Source: Anagrus nilaparvatae
Lineage: Eukaryota > Arthropoda > Insecta > Hymenoptera > Mymaridae
Direction of reading: 5' to 3'
DNA length: 64,000 nt
Assembly: GCA_022575985.1 (NCBI GenBank)
Contig: JAKSXM010000231.1
Span: 27,876,501 to 27,940,500 of the forward strand
The first letter of the stretch is position 1. Each line of letters opens with the position of its first letter. The notes under the pieces are model-generated. The model was given only the letters and a program-made list of their open reading frames with translations, was not told the origin of the DNA and searched no databases. Position numbers and translations under genes: made by a program. Shown here in pieces: positions 26,478 to 39,493 of the stretch.

Positions 26478-26954
26478 CTGAAATATAAAAAAGAATTATT
26501 AAAAATCAAGTATAAAAAATGTTAATTTATTTTTTAAAATTTTAAATATTTTTTCTGGGTAGTTTTTGCTAATATAAGGGTGAAACCTTAATAGTACTTA
26601 AGTAAGTAGCAATACAACCAAAACCGCGATTTTATTATTAAATTATTTTTTAAATTATTAAACTAAAATATAGTAAAACTGGTAAAAATTGGTAAAATTG
26701 ACAAGAGGAGATCGTTACCTTTGAGAAACCAAATTAGAATCTATAACTCTGAGAAATACAGGGAGAAATGTATAATTTCCACAATAATAATATTACATAA
26801 TCATATTTAAATGATTACTTATTTTTTTTTTAATTTTTCATCGGAAAAAATTTTTCTTTTCGTCAAAAATAAAATAAAATTGAAACTCCAATCCTGTTGT
26901 TTTAAGATTTATGAAGTCATTAATTATATGAACAGTGATGGGTATAGCGCAAAT

Positions 26955-27240
26955 AAAAAAACTTGCGATGATTTAAATATTCTTAATAAATATTCTCAAA
27001 ATCTTTAAATATTACCAATAAAAGTTCGACAATGGCTTAATAAAAAGTCTGAACCCTCAAAGAGCACTGGAAAAAAAAATTTTCAAAAACATCATGTAAA
27101 TTGGCGATAATTGCAGTAAGTTTTTGAATTTCTTTTTTCCAGCCCTCTTTGAGGGTTCAGATTTTTTATTAAGCCATCGTAAAGCTTTTGTTGGTAAATA
27201 TTCTTTGAGAATATTCAAACTATCACAAGTTTTATTTTCT
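26955..27240. mobile_element. Fold-back element
   Basis: GCTTAATAAAAAGTCTGAAC near 27033 pairs with GTTCAGATTTTTTATTAAGC near 27155. Pairing continues inward (CCCTCAAAGAG with CTTTGAGGG, CTGGAAAAA with TTTTTCCAG) and outward (ATATTCTCAAA with TTTGAGAATAT, ACTTGCGAT with ATCACAAGT). The arms are about 110 bp around a ~55-bp spacer. No coding capacity. Confidence 0.75.
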
Positions 27241-27719
27241 AAACAAAATTAATGGAATTCTATTTTTAACCGATTAATAGGTATAGATGCAAAATGAATT
27301 ATATTTGATTACTACGATTTACCAATTTCCAATTACACATAAAAATTGAAAAAATTGAATATGGGGGATTTTTCTTCTTTTTGCAAAATTAATTTTAATC
27401 TGTAATCATCCAATTAATTTATTTCTTTTTTTTAATATTTTAAAAAAATAAGTTTTTTAAAAATAATTTTTCTTCTAATTTTCAAAATTTTAATTTGAAA
27501 TTTGAAATTGAGTCCAGCATTTTCAGTAAAAGATAACTACTTCTTAGTAGATGCAGTTGTATGTAAAGTAAGTTAGTCGAAAATAAAACAAAAATCTGTC
27601 AAATTAGATTTTATTTACACTTTTCTCAATTTTCATGTATATAATTACAAATGGAAAATCCAATCAATCTAATCAAAAAATTTACCATTCTTCTTTTTTT
27701 ACCATTATTTATTTTTGCG

Positions 27720-28330
27720 GCTTAGGATAAAAATATACTATTTATAGTTCTCAAAAACTTTCTACAAGCTTGTTTCGAAAAATTCTTCATCGTCTCTTTA
27801 CAATTATTTGTTTGCCAGATAATTTAAAGTCGGAGTCCTAATTTCAATATTTCATAAAAAAATTAATATTATCATTATCTTTAAAAAGAGATATCTTGAA
27901 AGCTATTAAAGAACAGAGACAGATTAAAAAATTTTGGAAACTTGAAGCTTGTAGAAAATTTTTGAGACCAATAAAACCACTTTTCATTGAAAATTGCAAT
28001 TTTTGCAGCAGTTTATAAATTAGTCATTTTGGACATTAGATTTATTGATTATAATGGCAAGAGAATTAATTCTAAAAAAGGACTTGAAAGATCTTTGTCA
28101 CCAAAAAAAATGAGACCAACAAAAAGTGTTTTGGTTACCTTGTTAGGTTTCAGCGTAATATTGAAAATTACCAAAAAACCGTATTTAATAACATTAACCC
28201 CTGCATTTTTAAGCCCAAAAGACCCATTGGAATAAACGGAGGATATAAGGGATGTTTTTACAACATATTGAAGTCATTCGTAACCGCATAGATTGTAAAT
28301 TAGGTTTCCTAAAAGTAGCTATATCTCCCC
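27720..28330. mobile_element. Diverged relative of the 458-2688 fold-back element
   Basis: The sequence from about 27905 (GGAAACTTGAAGCTTGTAGA) through 28250 follows the interior and right part of the element at 1040-1320 and 2548-2620. Shared landmarks are GAGACCAACA, GTTTTGGTTACCTTG, GAAAATTACCAAAAA and GACCCATTGGAATAAACGGA. It is more diverged than the 5' copy, so the family is old. Confidence 0.65.
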
Positions 28331-29330
28331 TATTGTGATCACTTTTTTAGAAAAATAAGTTTTTCTCTGACATACCCTAATTCATCTGACCTAAACTAAA
28401 TTCCCTGACATTCTAGAATAATAAAAATGCGACCAACCTGGGGATACATTTATTGGGTTATTTTGGGGTTGTTTCTAAAACTCAACTATTTGCATTTACT
28501 AATTAGTGACAGGCCAGTTTCGTGCATTTTAAAATAATTTTTAGGCTATTTAAGCATCAAGTTTCAAATGATGGGGAAAATTTTATAACTACAATGTGTG
28601 CATAAAAGAAAAACATTTAATAAATTAATTTGAAACATTAATAATAGTTTATAAACAATTTTTTTTAGATATGTTCGTATAAATTTTATTTTTTGTCTAA
28701 TCAAATCTAATAAAAGCAAAACCCTTCAATAACAGTCTTTTAACTAATAATTATTAGATAAACATTTTTTAAATTTATTTTTACAGAATATCATATACCT
28801 TCAACAATCTTCTCCAGTGCGTTGTTTAAAAATTTAATTTCCAGTATCTGCTTTACATACTATGCAAAACGTAGACCAAATTCAGCTTCTGTATATTCCT
28901 ACTCCTAGTGAAACTTCCAATAATTTATTTTGATGTGTTTGTGTATCTTCTGTAAATTTCCTGTGAACCCAACTTGCATCGCCACAATCACTATTTTCAC
29001 TTCAACACTGGATCCACCAAATTCTTTATTTTTTTTCTTTACTTTTAACATTACTTTTATACTTTTATCACAAAAATGTACTATTTTACTTTTACTTTTT
29101 ACTTTACTTACTATTTTTAACATAAGAACAAGAAAAAAAAATGAAAAAAAAAAAAATTAAATAAAAATCAAATAAAAGTTGTATTCCAAAAAAGTTAAGT
29201 TAAATTATGATTCTGTACATATATCCACTTATTTTCACTCTTATTACACTAATTTGATCTAAATAAAAAATAAATTAATAAATAAACTGTGCAATTCAAA
29301 AACTTTTAAAATCTGTAATGAATTTAATAC

Positions 29331-29460
29331 CTTTATTGGATTTACCCAAGATCGACTATTTTTATTTCTACTTCAAAATCAGTTATCACTGGAACCACTG
29401 AGTTTTTTTGGAATTTGTATCTTCTTTTTTCTCAATAGTTATCATTCAAATGTACTTTGC
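29331..29460 (-). other. Additional degenerate A-type array block
   Basis: The block begins GCAAAGTACATTTGAATG after the acceptor TTTTTTTTTCAG and ends at AATAAAG/GTATTA. Its first bases match the A blocks at 26239 and 21957, but the frame stops at once (TGA). A further donor-like ATAAAG/GTATGA lies at 29524-29518, and another likely exon end at about 28797. The array therefore probably extends right to about 29.5 kb. Confidence 0.4.
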
Positions 29461-29524
29461 CTGAAAAAAAAATAATAGTTAAATAAAATAAGCAAAAATA
29501 TAAATATATTTTTATTTTCATACC

Positions 29525-32500
29525 TTTATTGATTCATTTCATTAGTCTTTGCAATCTTGATGATTTGACGAACTCTCTCCATTGTCATTTTTATTGTCTG
29601 AGATAATCTACTAGCTTCTAAATTTATTAAATTTTAATTGATCTAACACTTCCATATCCTTCTCTGTTTTCCATTGGATCACCAGTTACAAAACCTTTTA
29701 TAACTCGATGAAGTAAATTGTTGTTGTAATATCTGTTTTTAGCATGCACATGTATTCTAAACTACTGCTGGCAGTTTTGGAGTCACAAATGTTCATATGT
29801 AAGCGGATACTCCACTTTTTAATTGTTTAGTAACATTTCCATAGTAGATATTTAAATCTATTACCTTCACTCAAATGAATTTTTTATTTTAAAACAAATA
29901 TTTTTTGCTGAAATATTTAGTTATTTATTATTTATATGTCCAGCGTTAAAAACTTATATGCAATGAAACAACCAAATCAACCGATCCTTTGCAATCACTG
30001 AAGCTAAAATTTACAGATAGAGGTATCCGATTTGTGTTTATTCTTAATTTACAAATTTCCCTTTCATGCTCTAATTATAAGGTTCGCTTTCAAGTTACCC
30101 GCATTCTACAACACATAACTTGATCTTGACGATTTACTATACATTTTTATTCGGAAACATTTTGAAAAAGTCAGTAAAATTTGATTTATGTGTATATAAA
30201 ATGTAATTTAATGAATTTAAACATTTAAATCGGTAAAAAAAATAGGAAATTCGCACGCAAAAAAGGAGAACTTTGGAGAATGAAATATTCCGTTAAGTAC
30301 TCGTGTTGTCGGATTCCAAGTAAAAGTCGTCGAATATTTTATTATTTGATATTTATTAAAGAAATCCGAAAATCTAAAATTTTTTAATAATAAAATAAAA
30401 TTTCACGCACGAACTCTTTGTGTAAAATCCAAAATGGCGAATTTTCGATTTTTCTTACTTAATTCAAAAATAAATACCTACTAAAACAATTATATATTAA
30501 ATATTATTAACAATTATATAACAATTATATATTATATTATAATGTATAAATTTGAACCACTATATTTGAACGAATAACGATTATATTTAAAATTTTCTAC
30601 CGGGCATTCCGAAACCTTGCGAAAACACTTGCGGAGCTGCGCAGTACGTAATACGCATGCGAATTCTTCATTTCTTCTTCCTCTGGTTGTATTTTTATGG
30701 TATTTTTAGAATGTGTCTAATAATTATAAAAATTAATAAATAATGACTATTAAAAAAACTGAAAAAGTCGATATTTTGTGCATTAAATAAATCCTAAATT
30801 GCATGAATGAAAAAGAGGAAACTGAACGTGACTCGGACTTGGATGAAGAATATTCCGTAGGTACTCGCGTGGTCTCGGAGCTATTCGACTCTCAAATTGA
30901 AATTATGTTTTTATAGGTACCTATATTTATTTTTTTTTTTATAAAAAAATAGAAAAATCTTCTAAAAATATTTTAATATTTATAAAACTATATAAAGTAT
31001 GAATGTAGCTGAGATTGAATGAATGAAATCTGATAAAATACAGTTAAAACTAGTCAATTTTTTGTACTAGAGCCCGTGATGATAATTTATTTTTACTTTG
31101 TTATAATCAAGTCTTATTACAGCGTTTTAAAATTATTAGTATAGTGCCGTTTTACTTTAAATCTTTAAAGGAATACTTACATTTACACATCATTCTGCTT
31201 TTGCTCAAAAATTTTAAAGCTTTGTTTTGTAAAATGGTTTTGTAAGAGTCTCTAGTTTAATATAGGTATACCTGAAACTTCGCAAAAAATTAATTAAATA
31301 GTAGTAAAATAAATAAAAGGAATTTGTTATTACCTATAATTAAAAACATGTTTTAAATTATAAAGAATGCATTCTTTCTTTTTATTTAAATTATTTTTTT
31401 AGTAAATAATAATAAAATACAAAGTAAATTACCCAATTCCAATTTAATATGTCGTTGTTATAAATTATAATTCTTATGATGATTTTTAGAAATACATAAT
31501 ATATGTATTATTCTCACGAGTAAACCTTAAAGTATTATTTAGTCTACAGTTAGAAAGTTCAAATTTGGGTAAAGAAATCGATTATGCTGTTTATTTTTTA
31601 TGTTTATACTTGTTTATAAAAATTAAAGTTGGAATTAGGTAAATTACTTTGTATATTTATAATTATTTATTTAAATCTTTATGATATCAACTTTAGTTAT
31701 CAGTGCCTTTATTTAAAATCCTGATTTGCACTGCATAAAATTTTGCTCTCCAAAATGCATTTATTAATTTACCGATACAATACAGCATATAAATTATTCA
31801 AAATTTGATTACTACTTTTACTAAATATAAGTAGAACCATGTAAAATAAAATCTGAGGCCCAATCTGTTCCAGTTTTTGTTTTGATTTTGAAACCTGTAC
31901 TTGAATAGTAAAAAAAATGAAATCACAACCTTTAAAGTTTTATTGATTATTTATTATTCCTGTTCATTTTTTTATTTTTTATTCATGAATTTAATTTAAC
32001 AATGAATATTCACACTTAAAACTTATGTCATTTATATAGCCTTTCTTTGCTTTATTTTCTTTATTTTTTTAACCAGATGAAAAAAATTATTCAAATAAAA
32101 AGAAAAAATATTTTAAATCATAATTATTTTTTTAGTATCTCTGATGTACCTATACTTAATAAAAAAAATCAATGTAAGTATAGACCCACTAAACATCCAT
32201 TTTATTTATTTCAGCTACTTTTTTTTTGTTATAATAACTTGAAGAAATTAATACTTAATTTTCATATTAAATAAATATAGTTTAGAGGTATAGGTTTTGA
32301 AAACATTTTATTCCAAAGTATTTCAAAATATAAAAATAAATAAATTACAATAAAATAAAATTTTATTTATTTTTTTTATGTAACATGCTAATTACAATAA
32401 TTTAAAACTTTGAACAATATATAGATAAAATTAATAGTAAAACATACCTACAATTTCTCATATAAGCTTACATTTAAATCAAATGTACATCATTCAATAT

Positions 32501-32891
32501 TTAATTAAAGTCTTATAATTAAAATTTATGCCCATTTATATAATATTTACAAAAATTAATACGTTATGTAAAATTTTTATGTAATTTTAATAAACTGATA
32601 CCGAATAGTGTAAGTCATAAGAATAAATTCAATAATTAAATTAAAAAAAAAAAATTAAAAAATATTATCATTCTTTGAGTCTTTATGACACTCTTAATTA
32701 TATCATATATTTGAATTATAATATTTATTTCAAAAGTTAATTTTCAAAAACTCTAAACATACTTTATTGTCATACTTAAAAATGTCTGAATTTTGCAATT
32801 TATTATTTTTGTTAAAAATTTTATTAACAGTTTACTATTTACATTTAATAAATAAAGAGAGAAAAAAACAATTAAATTATTTATTATTTAG
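29525..32891. other. AT-rich intergenic stretch
   Basis: No gene is recognised. A somewhat GC-richer patch lies at 30.6-30.9 kb, and its word ATTCCGTAGGTACTCGCGT (30850) recurs in diverged form at 30288. A fold-back element (31418-31654) is listed separately. Other open frames are short and AT-driven. Confidence 0.5.
31418..31654. mobile_element. Small fold-back element
   Basis: TACAAAGTAAATTACCCAAT at 31418 is answered by ATTAGGTAAATTACTTTGTA ending at 31653. The arms are about 32 bp with small mismatches around an AT-rich interior of roughly 175 bp. It is non-coding. Confidence 0.7.
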
Positions 32892-35800
32892 TTAAATTTC
32901 ATGCATATTTTGACATGATTCACTAATCCATTCTAATAAACATTTGATCCTTTCAGTTTCCATATCTGTTGAAGTATAATCATTGATTGCTTCCTTTAGA
33001 CAATTTGACAAATTCTTTAACATCAGCTAAAAATTTATTTTTATTTTTATTATAGATAAAAGCATTCCTAAATAGGTATTTCAAATATAATTTGCAAGCG
33101 CTTATTATAGTATAGTAAAAGACTATTAAAAAACCATTGGACCATAGGTACGTTTTAGTGTCTAATTTAAAAATTTTACCAAATTTCAAGATAAAAGTTT
33201 GAAAATGGTAGTTATCTTTCAAAATTCAAAAATTTTTGAAAATCTATGCAAACAAATTTTTTTATTTTATTTTTAGACTCTAAAAATATATACAGGGCTT
33301 GATTGCATTGTTGAATATTCAACCAAAATTTGACTTACAACAAATTTGATTAAAAATGTTTTGTGGAAAACTTTTTTTTTTTCATTTTTTCGTGGTCAAA
33401 ATTTCTAGAAAAAAGGACCCATATAATATTTTTTTAGAAATCTGCAATTCAAGTCATAATTTCAATCAATGAAAATAAAGCAAAAAAATATTTTAATACT
33501 ATTTGAGCCTGGTCCAATCAGTTTTTTTTTTCGTAATTCCAAAAGGGAAATAAAATTTTAGAAGTTATATTTCAAGAAATTGTAGAAAACTTACTATAGA
33601 CCATTCTTGTCTGAATAAAGCTACAGCTTGATCACTCAATGAGTCAATTGATAGTATATTTTTTTTCAACAATTGATTTAAAAATTTACCACAATATATC
33701 CATACTGAATTATCTTCCGGTTGAGCCATTAACATAATATTTCTAGAGCAAAGTAACCTACTTAAAATTGATTGAACTTCAGTACATTTAAAATAATCTG
33801 TATCCCAAAGCTTAAAGATCTTATTACGAATCTCTGTGGTAAATAAATCTATTCGATATGTTACTGAAAATTTTAAATAGCTAATTAATTATCACTAAAA
33901 TTTTTATAATAATGATTGCATAAAGAAAAATATTATTACTGAGAAATAAGCATAAGTCAATGACCAGAGATCCAATTGGATTGGTCAAGGATACTTTTTT
34001 ATTTGCTTGTTCTAGCAAACATGTGTATAATCTATCTGCAAAATTGGACAAAATCTCCAGGTTAATTAAGTTTGTATTTTTTTCCAAAACATTTATTATG
34101 ATGTCCTAACATAAAATATTCTACTTAATATCCAATTACTTTTATTTAAAATTCATTAAATTTATATAATTTTAAAAATGATTATTACCCTTATCTCATC
34201 TAAAATATTGGTCAAGCTATATGTTGCAGTAATGTGACTGACTTTATTTATAATAGGTTCATCAGTTGACTTATAAGCTCGATTAATTTCAAGTTCCATA
34301 TCTTTCTTAAAAGTTGAGCTATCAACGATTCGGGACATAATCCATTGATTAATTTTCTCCATAACCACTCTATATGCTATTTGAATGCATGCATTTTTCA
34401 CTTCTTGTAAACAATCTTCTGCTAACAACGAATTAATAGCCTGAGTTGTTCTAGATTCACACATTTTTGGTATTTCCTCTTCACATTTTTTATTAAAATT
34501 TTTCAATGCAGATGTGGCTAATTTTTTCATGTCATCCATCAATAAAGACTAAAAAGTAACAAAAAATTAATATTAGAATACTTCAAACATTTAATTGAAA
34601 ATGATTCTTTACTTTTAATTCTGTATCATCTAAGTTAGTACTATTTTTAGAATTCCTATCAAATATGATTTTATTTATTTCTTCAACATTTTTCTTTCTT
34701 TCAGTAGATAATAAAGTACTGCAAATATATTTTATACAACTAGAAGACACTCTTTCAGCAACATATTCCACAGTCTTTTTAGTTGACAAAGGCTGACCGT
34801 GAAAAAAAGCTTCTTCTAATTGTATCTAAAAAAAAATGTTAATATTTTAATTACATATAAATTATTTAAAAATTTTTATTTAAAATATATTACCTCCAAA
34901 TATTTTGTGTTTTCAGTTTTAGATGAACTCTTTAATTTACTACTAACAGGAGTTATGTGTCTGACGGTATTACTATTTGTTAAATTTGAATTTCCTGATG
35001 ACAATAAAATTTTAATTTCCGTTAAAAACGGACAACACATATATAAAATAGTTTCATCAATAATATCTAATTTATCTAAAAATAAATAATGTTTTATTGA
35101 TACACTCGAAGTATCAGCATCTATAAAACTCAAATCATTTTGTTTTTTAGCTATAACTAATGATTCAAAAATATTTTTTAGTTTTACATTATTGTAAGTT
35201 GATTGCCATGCATAATAAAATTCTATAGGAAATATTGGTAATTCAAATAGCCATCCAATTAATAATTTTAATAGGATTGCTGTATTAAAAGAAAATAATT
35301 GTTCCGAATCCATAATAAAATGAAAATTTGATGCTCGATATATTAAATATAGCATTTCTAAGATTTTTTTTAAATAACGAGTTCTTAATGAAGCTTCATC
35401 CATCATTGATAAGTATTCGATAATCCATGGAAGCGTCAAAGATAATTTTCCTTGTATAATTGCAGATTGCAAACAATACTGCAAGTCAATAGATGGAATT
35501 TTCTAAAAAATTTATATTGTGATTATTTAAAATGAAAAAGGAAATAAATAAATACTTAAATATATAACTACTTTAGATCTCAAAGTCATTTGAGAAGATA
35601 CTATATTGTCTATGTTACTGATTTCTGATTTATAAGGTAACGCTGTTATAAAACCCAAAAATTTTGCAAGCAATTTTAAACTTGATAAACATGTTATGAA
35701 ATTTAATTTTGTCTGTTCATCCACTTTAGTTTCTATTTTATTAACAAATAAAAATTATTTAAGCAAATTATGATTAACAAATTTTAACGTTTTGATAATT

Positions 35801-38694
35801 ACCTGATTCTTCGATGTCGCTTCCAGCAAACTGCGATTCATTTAACTCCATAATATCATAAATTAAACAATCTTGTAGATGTGTATAAAACAGAGGATGG
35901 TAGGCATGGATAATAAAATCTCTAAAAAATTCCTGTACACCTGGAAATGAAGGTAATGGAACAGGACCATTTTGATAAATGGGTGCTACAAGTCTTTCTC
36001 TTAACTGAGATAATTTTTCTGGATTCACATCTTTTAAGTTTTTCAAAAAGCTTAAACTTTCATCATCCATAATTTCCTGTGCAAGTTAAATAAAATTTAT
36101 AAAATTTGAATGTATATTAGGAACACACAAAATACCTGCTGTTCATTTTGAATACATGAAATCAGCATTTGCGATGTGAATAAACGAGCTAAATGACTAA
36201 TATTTATTATACCGGTATTAACAGAAAGCATTGATTTTATTTTTCCTCCTAATGATAAATCAAATTGCCAACCAGGCTTTATATGATTAATTTCCCATTT
36301 ACTAAAAATTTCATAAAACATATCACGTTGCTTCCGAAAACTCGAAAATGCAAATGATGATGGAAATTTTTCAATATTATCGGTATCAACTTGAAAACAT
36401 ACATTTGTTTGCAATCCACTTTTAATTATAAAAATCATATTAATCATATTGGCATATTAAAAAACAAAATATAACTTAATAATTTTTACCTTATATTCAA
36501 AGCTGACTTTTTTTTGCCTGATTCAACAAATTTGGTGCTATAAATCGAATTTAGAAAATTTCTAAAATCATTCTGAAATGATGAAATTTGAGTATTTTCA
36601 CAAAGTAACTTTAATGTGGCTCTATCTAAACACTTTAAAAAGTCTTTTTGATTATATAAAACTTTTATTGCAAAATAAACACAATTATGAGGAGTTTCAA
36701 AATATCTTTTTATAATTAATTTTTTATCATTTTCATTAAATTCTGTAAAATTGCAATTTTTAATTTTTTCACTTATCGCTGATTTTTCAACTTCGTCCCT
36801 GACGCTTAAATAAGAAATGTCATTTAATAAATTATTACAATTGATAGAATCATTTTCAAAATATTGATTTCCTGTTAAATCGTCAAAATTTAAAGATTTT
36901 CGTAAACTTGAATTTTTTTCTGCTTCGCTTTTATTCAAACTAACATTTGATTCAATAATATTTTCTGGTAAAAGTTTTTTTGTGGATGTCATATATTGAG
37001 CAGTAATTAAATTAATAATTAAATATAACTCAGACATTGGATTAATGACTAAATTATAATCTAATAATTGACTATATAAATCAGCTAGAATATCTATTGC
37101 AAAAATATTATCCACTAACTCTTTTTTTGGAATTATTAATAAATTTGAAGAAACAAATTTACTGGGAGTTTTTTGTAATATTTTATATGTATGTGGGCTT
37201 GAGTTTGTTTTATTATCAGTACTACTAGGATTGTTTTCAGGATTTTTTTTTCTTTCTAATCTCAAAAGTCCTCTTTCAACTTCAAACGAAGCACTGTCAT
37301 TTGTTTTATCAGTAGATAATACATCTATAAATTGGGAATTGACAATAGGTGGTCGAGTCAATACTCCAAAAACTGTGTTGTCTTTACTATCTGTTAAAAT
37401 TAATTAAGTAGTTTAAAAATTTTTTTTTAGTGTAATTTAAAATATGTTTTTTAAGAATCACCTGAGTTACAAGAAATATTCAACCTTGTAGGATTAATTC
37501 TTCTTCTTCTAGAATTTGGCTCTAATTTAGGCAGGCTTCCATCAGAATTTGCAAAATTTTCAATTTCTCGATCCTTGAATTCCCCACTTCTATTTATTTT
37601 GTAGTTACCTTTTTTTCCACTACCCTTTTTACCTCTATTATCTGTTAAAATAAAATCCCCAAGACAGAGATTTTGTCTTGATGCTGGTTTAAAATTTGTA
37701 GGAGTGTTATTTGCATATATTTTTTCAGGAGTACTTGTATTATTGTGTTGATAAAATTTATCTTTATAAACTTTATTTGAATTGTGTTTTATTGGACTCA
37801 ATTCAGATTCTAAACTATTTTGTAATATTGATACAGGACTTTGAATTAATTTATTTGGTGTCAAGTTATTAACAAATAAATTCCTTTCAGTTTTAGATAG
37901 CAGTTTAGAATTTTGAGAAACATTTGATTGACATAAATTTGAATTTTCAAAATTGCTACTATTTGAAAAATCTTGCGAACAACTATTTTTGGAATTATAA
38001 TTTTCAAAACTTGTAAATGAACTATTATTAAAGCTGATACTCTTATCTCTTTTAATTTCAAATGTTTGATCTTCATAAGGCGTATTAAACTCAGGATTTA
38101 TTTGATTTTTCAAACTACAACTAGTCAATTCCATACGCTTCTTTGGATTACTTTTTCTGTCTGATACATTTGACAATGAATTTTGATGCGAGTAATTAGT
38201 ATCATTTTGATTTGAATTTTCAATTCGAAATGAATTCTTACTTAAATTTTTTGGATTTTCCTCAAGCGTTTGGCATGATGTTTGTTTCCGTAAATTTGGT
38301 TGATTTTGTTTTGCTGGAGTTAATTTTGTATTTTCAGTCTTTAAAATACTAAAACAAAAGAAATTTATTTAATTATAAATACAAAATAATATGAATACAA
38401 AACAGCAATTAATTTCATACCTTGTAAATTGTTCTCGTAAACTGTTTAGAAAATAAGAAGTAAATTCTTCTCTTCCACAAATTTCATTTAAATTTTTCCA
38501 TTGTATTTCCTAAAAATTTTAATGTAATAATATGTGATACCCATCTTTAAACCCTAGTTCAAACTTCATAAAAAGTTAACCAAAAATAATATAAAAAAAA
38601 AACTTACATCACAAGTATCTGCAGTCAACCAACTTATTATGTCGGATAATAAAACTTCAGAGTTAAATAAATTATTTAAAATAATATGTGCCAT
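32892..38694 (-). CDS. CDAN1: Codanin-1 (Drosophila discs lost orthologue), 13 exons
   Basis: Exons: 38694-38608, 38509-38421, 38348-37462, 37390-36490, 36418-36136, 36076-35803, 35732-35572, 35502-34894, 34825-34613, 34548-34189, 34105-33940, 33863-33595, 33026-32892. All phases close, giving 1477 codons. The start MAHIILNNLF was chosen because it aligns with the vertebrate N-terminus; an in-frame ATG 60 bp upstream (38754) is possible. Family signatures in order are RRRRINPTRL (residues 339-348), FRKQRDMFYE, ERLVAP, FPGVQEFFRDF, LKLLAKFLGF, LPWIIEYLS, YMCCPF and KKTVEYVAERVSSSCIKY. Codanin-1 is a cytoplasmic binder of the histone chaperone ASF1 and limits histone delivery to chromatin. The RRINP core resembles the ASF1-binding B-domain motif of HIRA and human codanin. 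Residues ~60-330 are Asn/Ser-rich, poorly conserved spacer. Confidence 0.95.
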
Positions 38695-39493
38695 AATAAT
38701 CCATAAATTATTATTTTTTTCTAGTTTTTTGGAAATAATTTTACTAATAAACACTCAATAAAATTTTATATAAATTCAACTACTTAAAAGCTATGTGTTT
38801 ACTTTTTTATTTAGGTACATAAAATCAACCATAAAATTAATAAAAATTCATTTTATTTTGTAAAACTAGCAAAATTTTATTGCTCCAAAAATTTAACACT
38901 CAGCTGATGTTATACGAATTGAAATAATGGATGTTTATTCCCCCACCACCAATCATATTCGCGCCAGCGACCCTAGGGTTTGCTTGCATCGAATTAGAGA
39001 CCCTAGATTATACCCAAGAGACGACTAGGAGAGGACCAGATAGGAGGACCGATTTTGATTGGTCAAAACAATACATTTATTAATGGGAAAAATAGCAACA
39101 TTTTTGTGATTGGTTGGCAAAACGGGACCACGTGCGTAACATCGAATTTTAAACTAGCGCTTAGATTGGAAAGGTAGGAAAGCTTTAAAAAAATATTATA
39201 AAATAAAATAATAGACAATATAATATGATATTAATAAGTAAAATAATTGAAATATTGAATAGTAGTTAAAAAAAAAATTAAATACTATCAGAACTGTTTT
39301 TGGATTTATAATTATTTGGTGTGCATGAAGTTTGGCCAAATAGGAAAAATTTTACCCCTTCTCTTACGAAAATTTGGAACAGCTGACATGTATAGGTTCC
39401 ATTTGTTTATATCTCACATGTGCTTCAAATAAAATAATAAAAATCTTGATAATACAAAGTTTTTATAGTGAAAAAAAAAAATTAAATAAGAAA
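38695..39493. promoter_or_regulatory. Divergent promoter interval between CDAN1 and POLR3C
   Basis: The two start codons are 799 bp apart on opposite strands. The GC-richer centre holds three CCAAT boxes (CCAAT 38949-38953; ATTGG 39058-39062 and 39109-39113), an E2F-like TTCGCGCC (38958-38965) and an E-box CACGTG (39129-39134). No TATA box stands out among the AT-rich flanks. The two genes probably share this promoter region, a usual arrangement for housekeeping genes. The assignment is by motif only. Confidence 0.6.

Larger units (their letters stand above)
19318..29524 (-). repeat. Decayed tandem array of small spliced modules
   Basis: At least a dozen exon-like blocks of 64-167 bp, each bounded on the minus strand by a T-rich AG acceptor and an AAG/GTATT-like donor, recur through this region. 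Three block types can be recognised: A begins GCAAAG(C/T)TCATT; B contains ACATCCTCAAGATGGC; C begins GATATCCTCA. A short terminal piece T begins GTTAGT. Reading 5' to 3' on the minus strand, the order is A-B-T, C-B-T, A-B-T, C-B-T, B-T. The first two modules and the next two are offset by 4262-4291 bp at every block, so a ~4.28-kb segment was tandemly duplicated. Most blocks have stops in the homologous frame. This is either a pseudogenised multi-copy gene family or a non-coding spliced RNA locus. No family is recognised. Confidence 0.65.

Noticed and set aside
28905..29160. Overlapping open frames on both strands near 29 kb
   Set aside because: Lys/Ile- and Phe/Thr-rich translations of AT-rich DNA; no start context, splice continuity or domain.
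19318..29524. CRISPR-like or satellite array
   Set aside because: The repeat units are long, diverged and bounded by splice signals, not short identical repeats with unique spacers, and the genome is eukaryotic.
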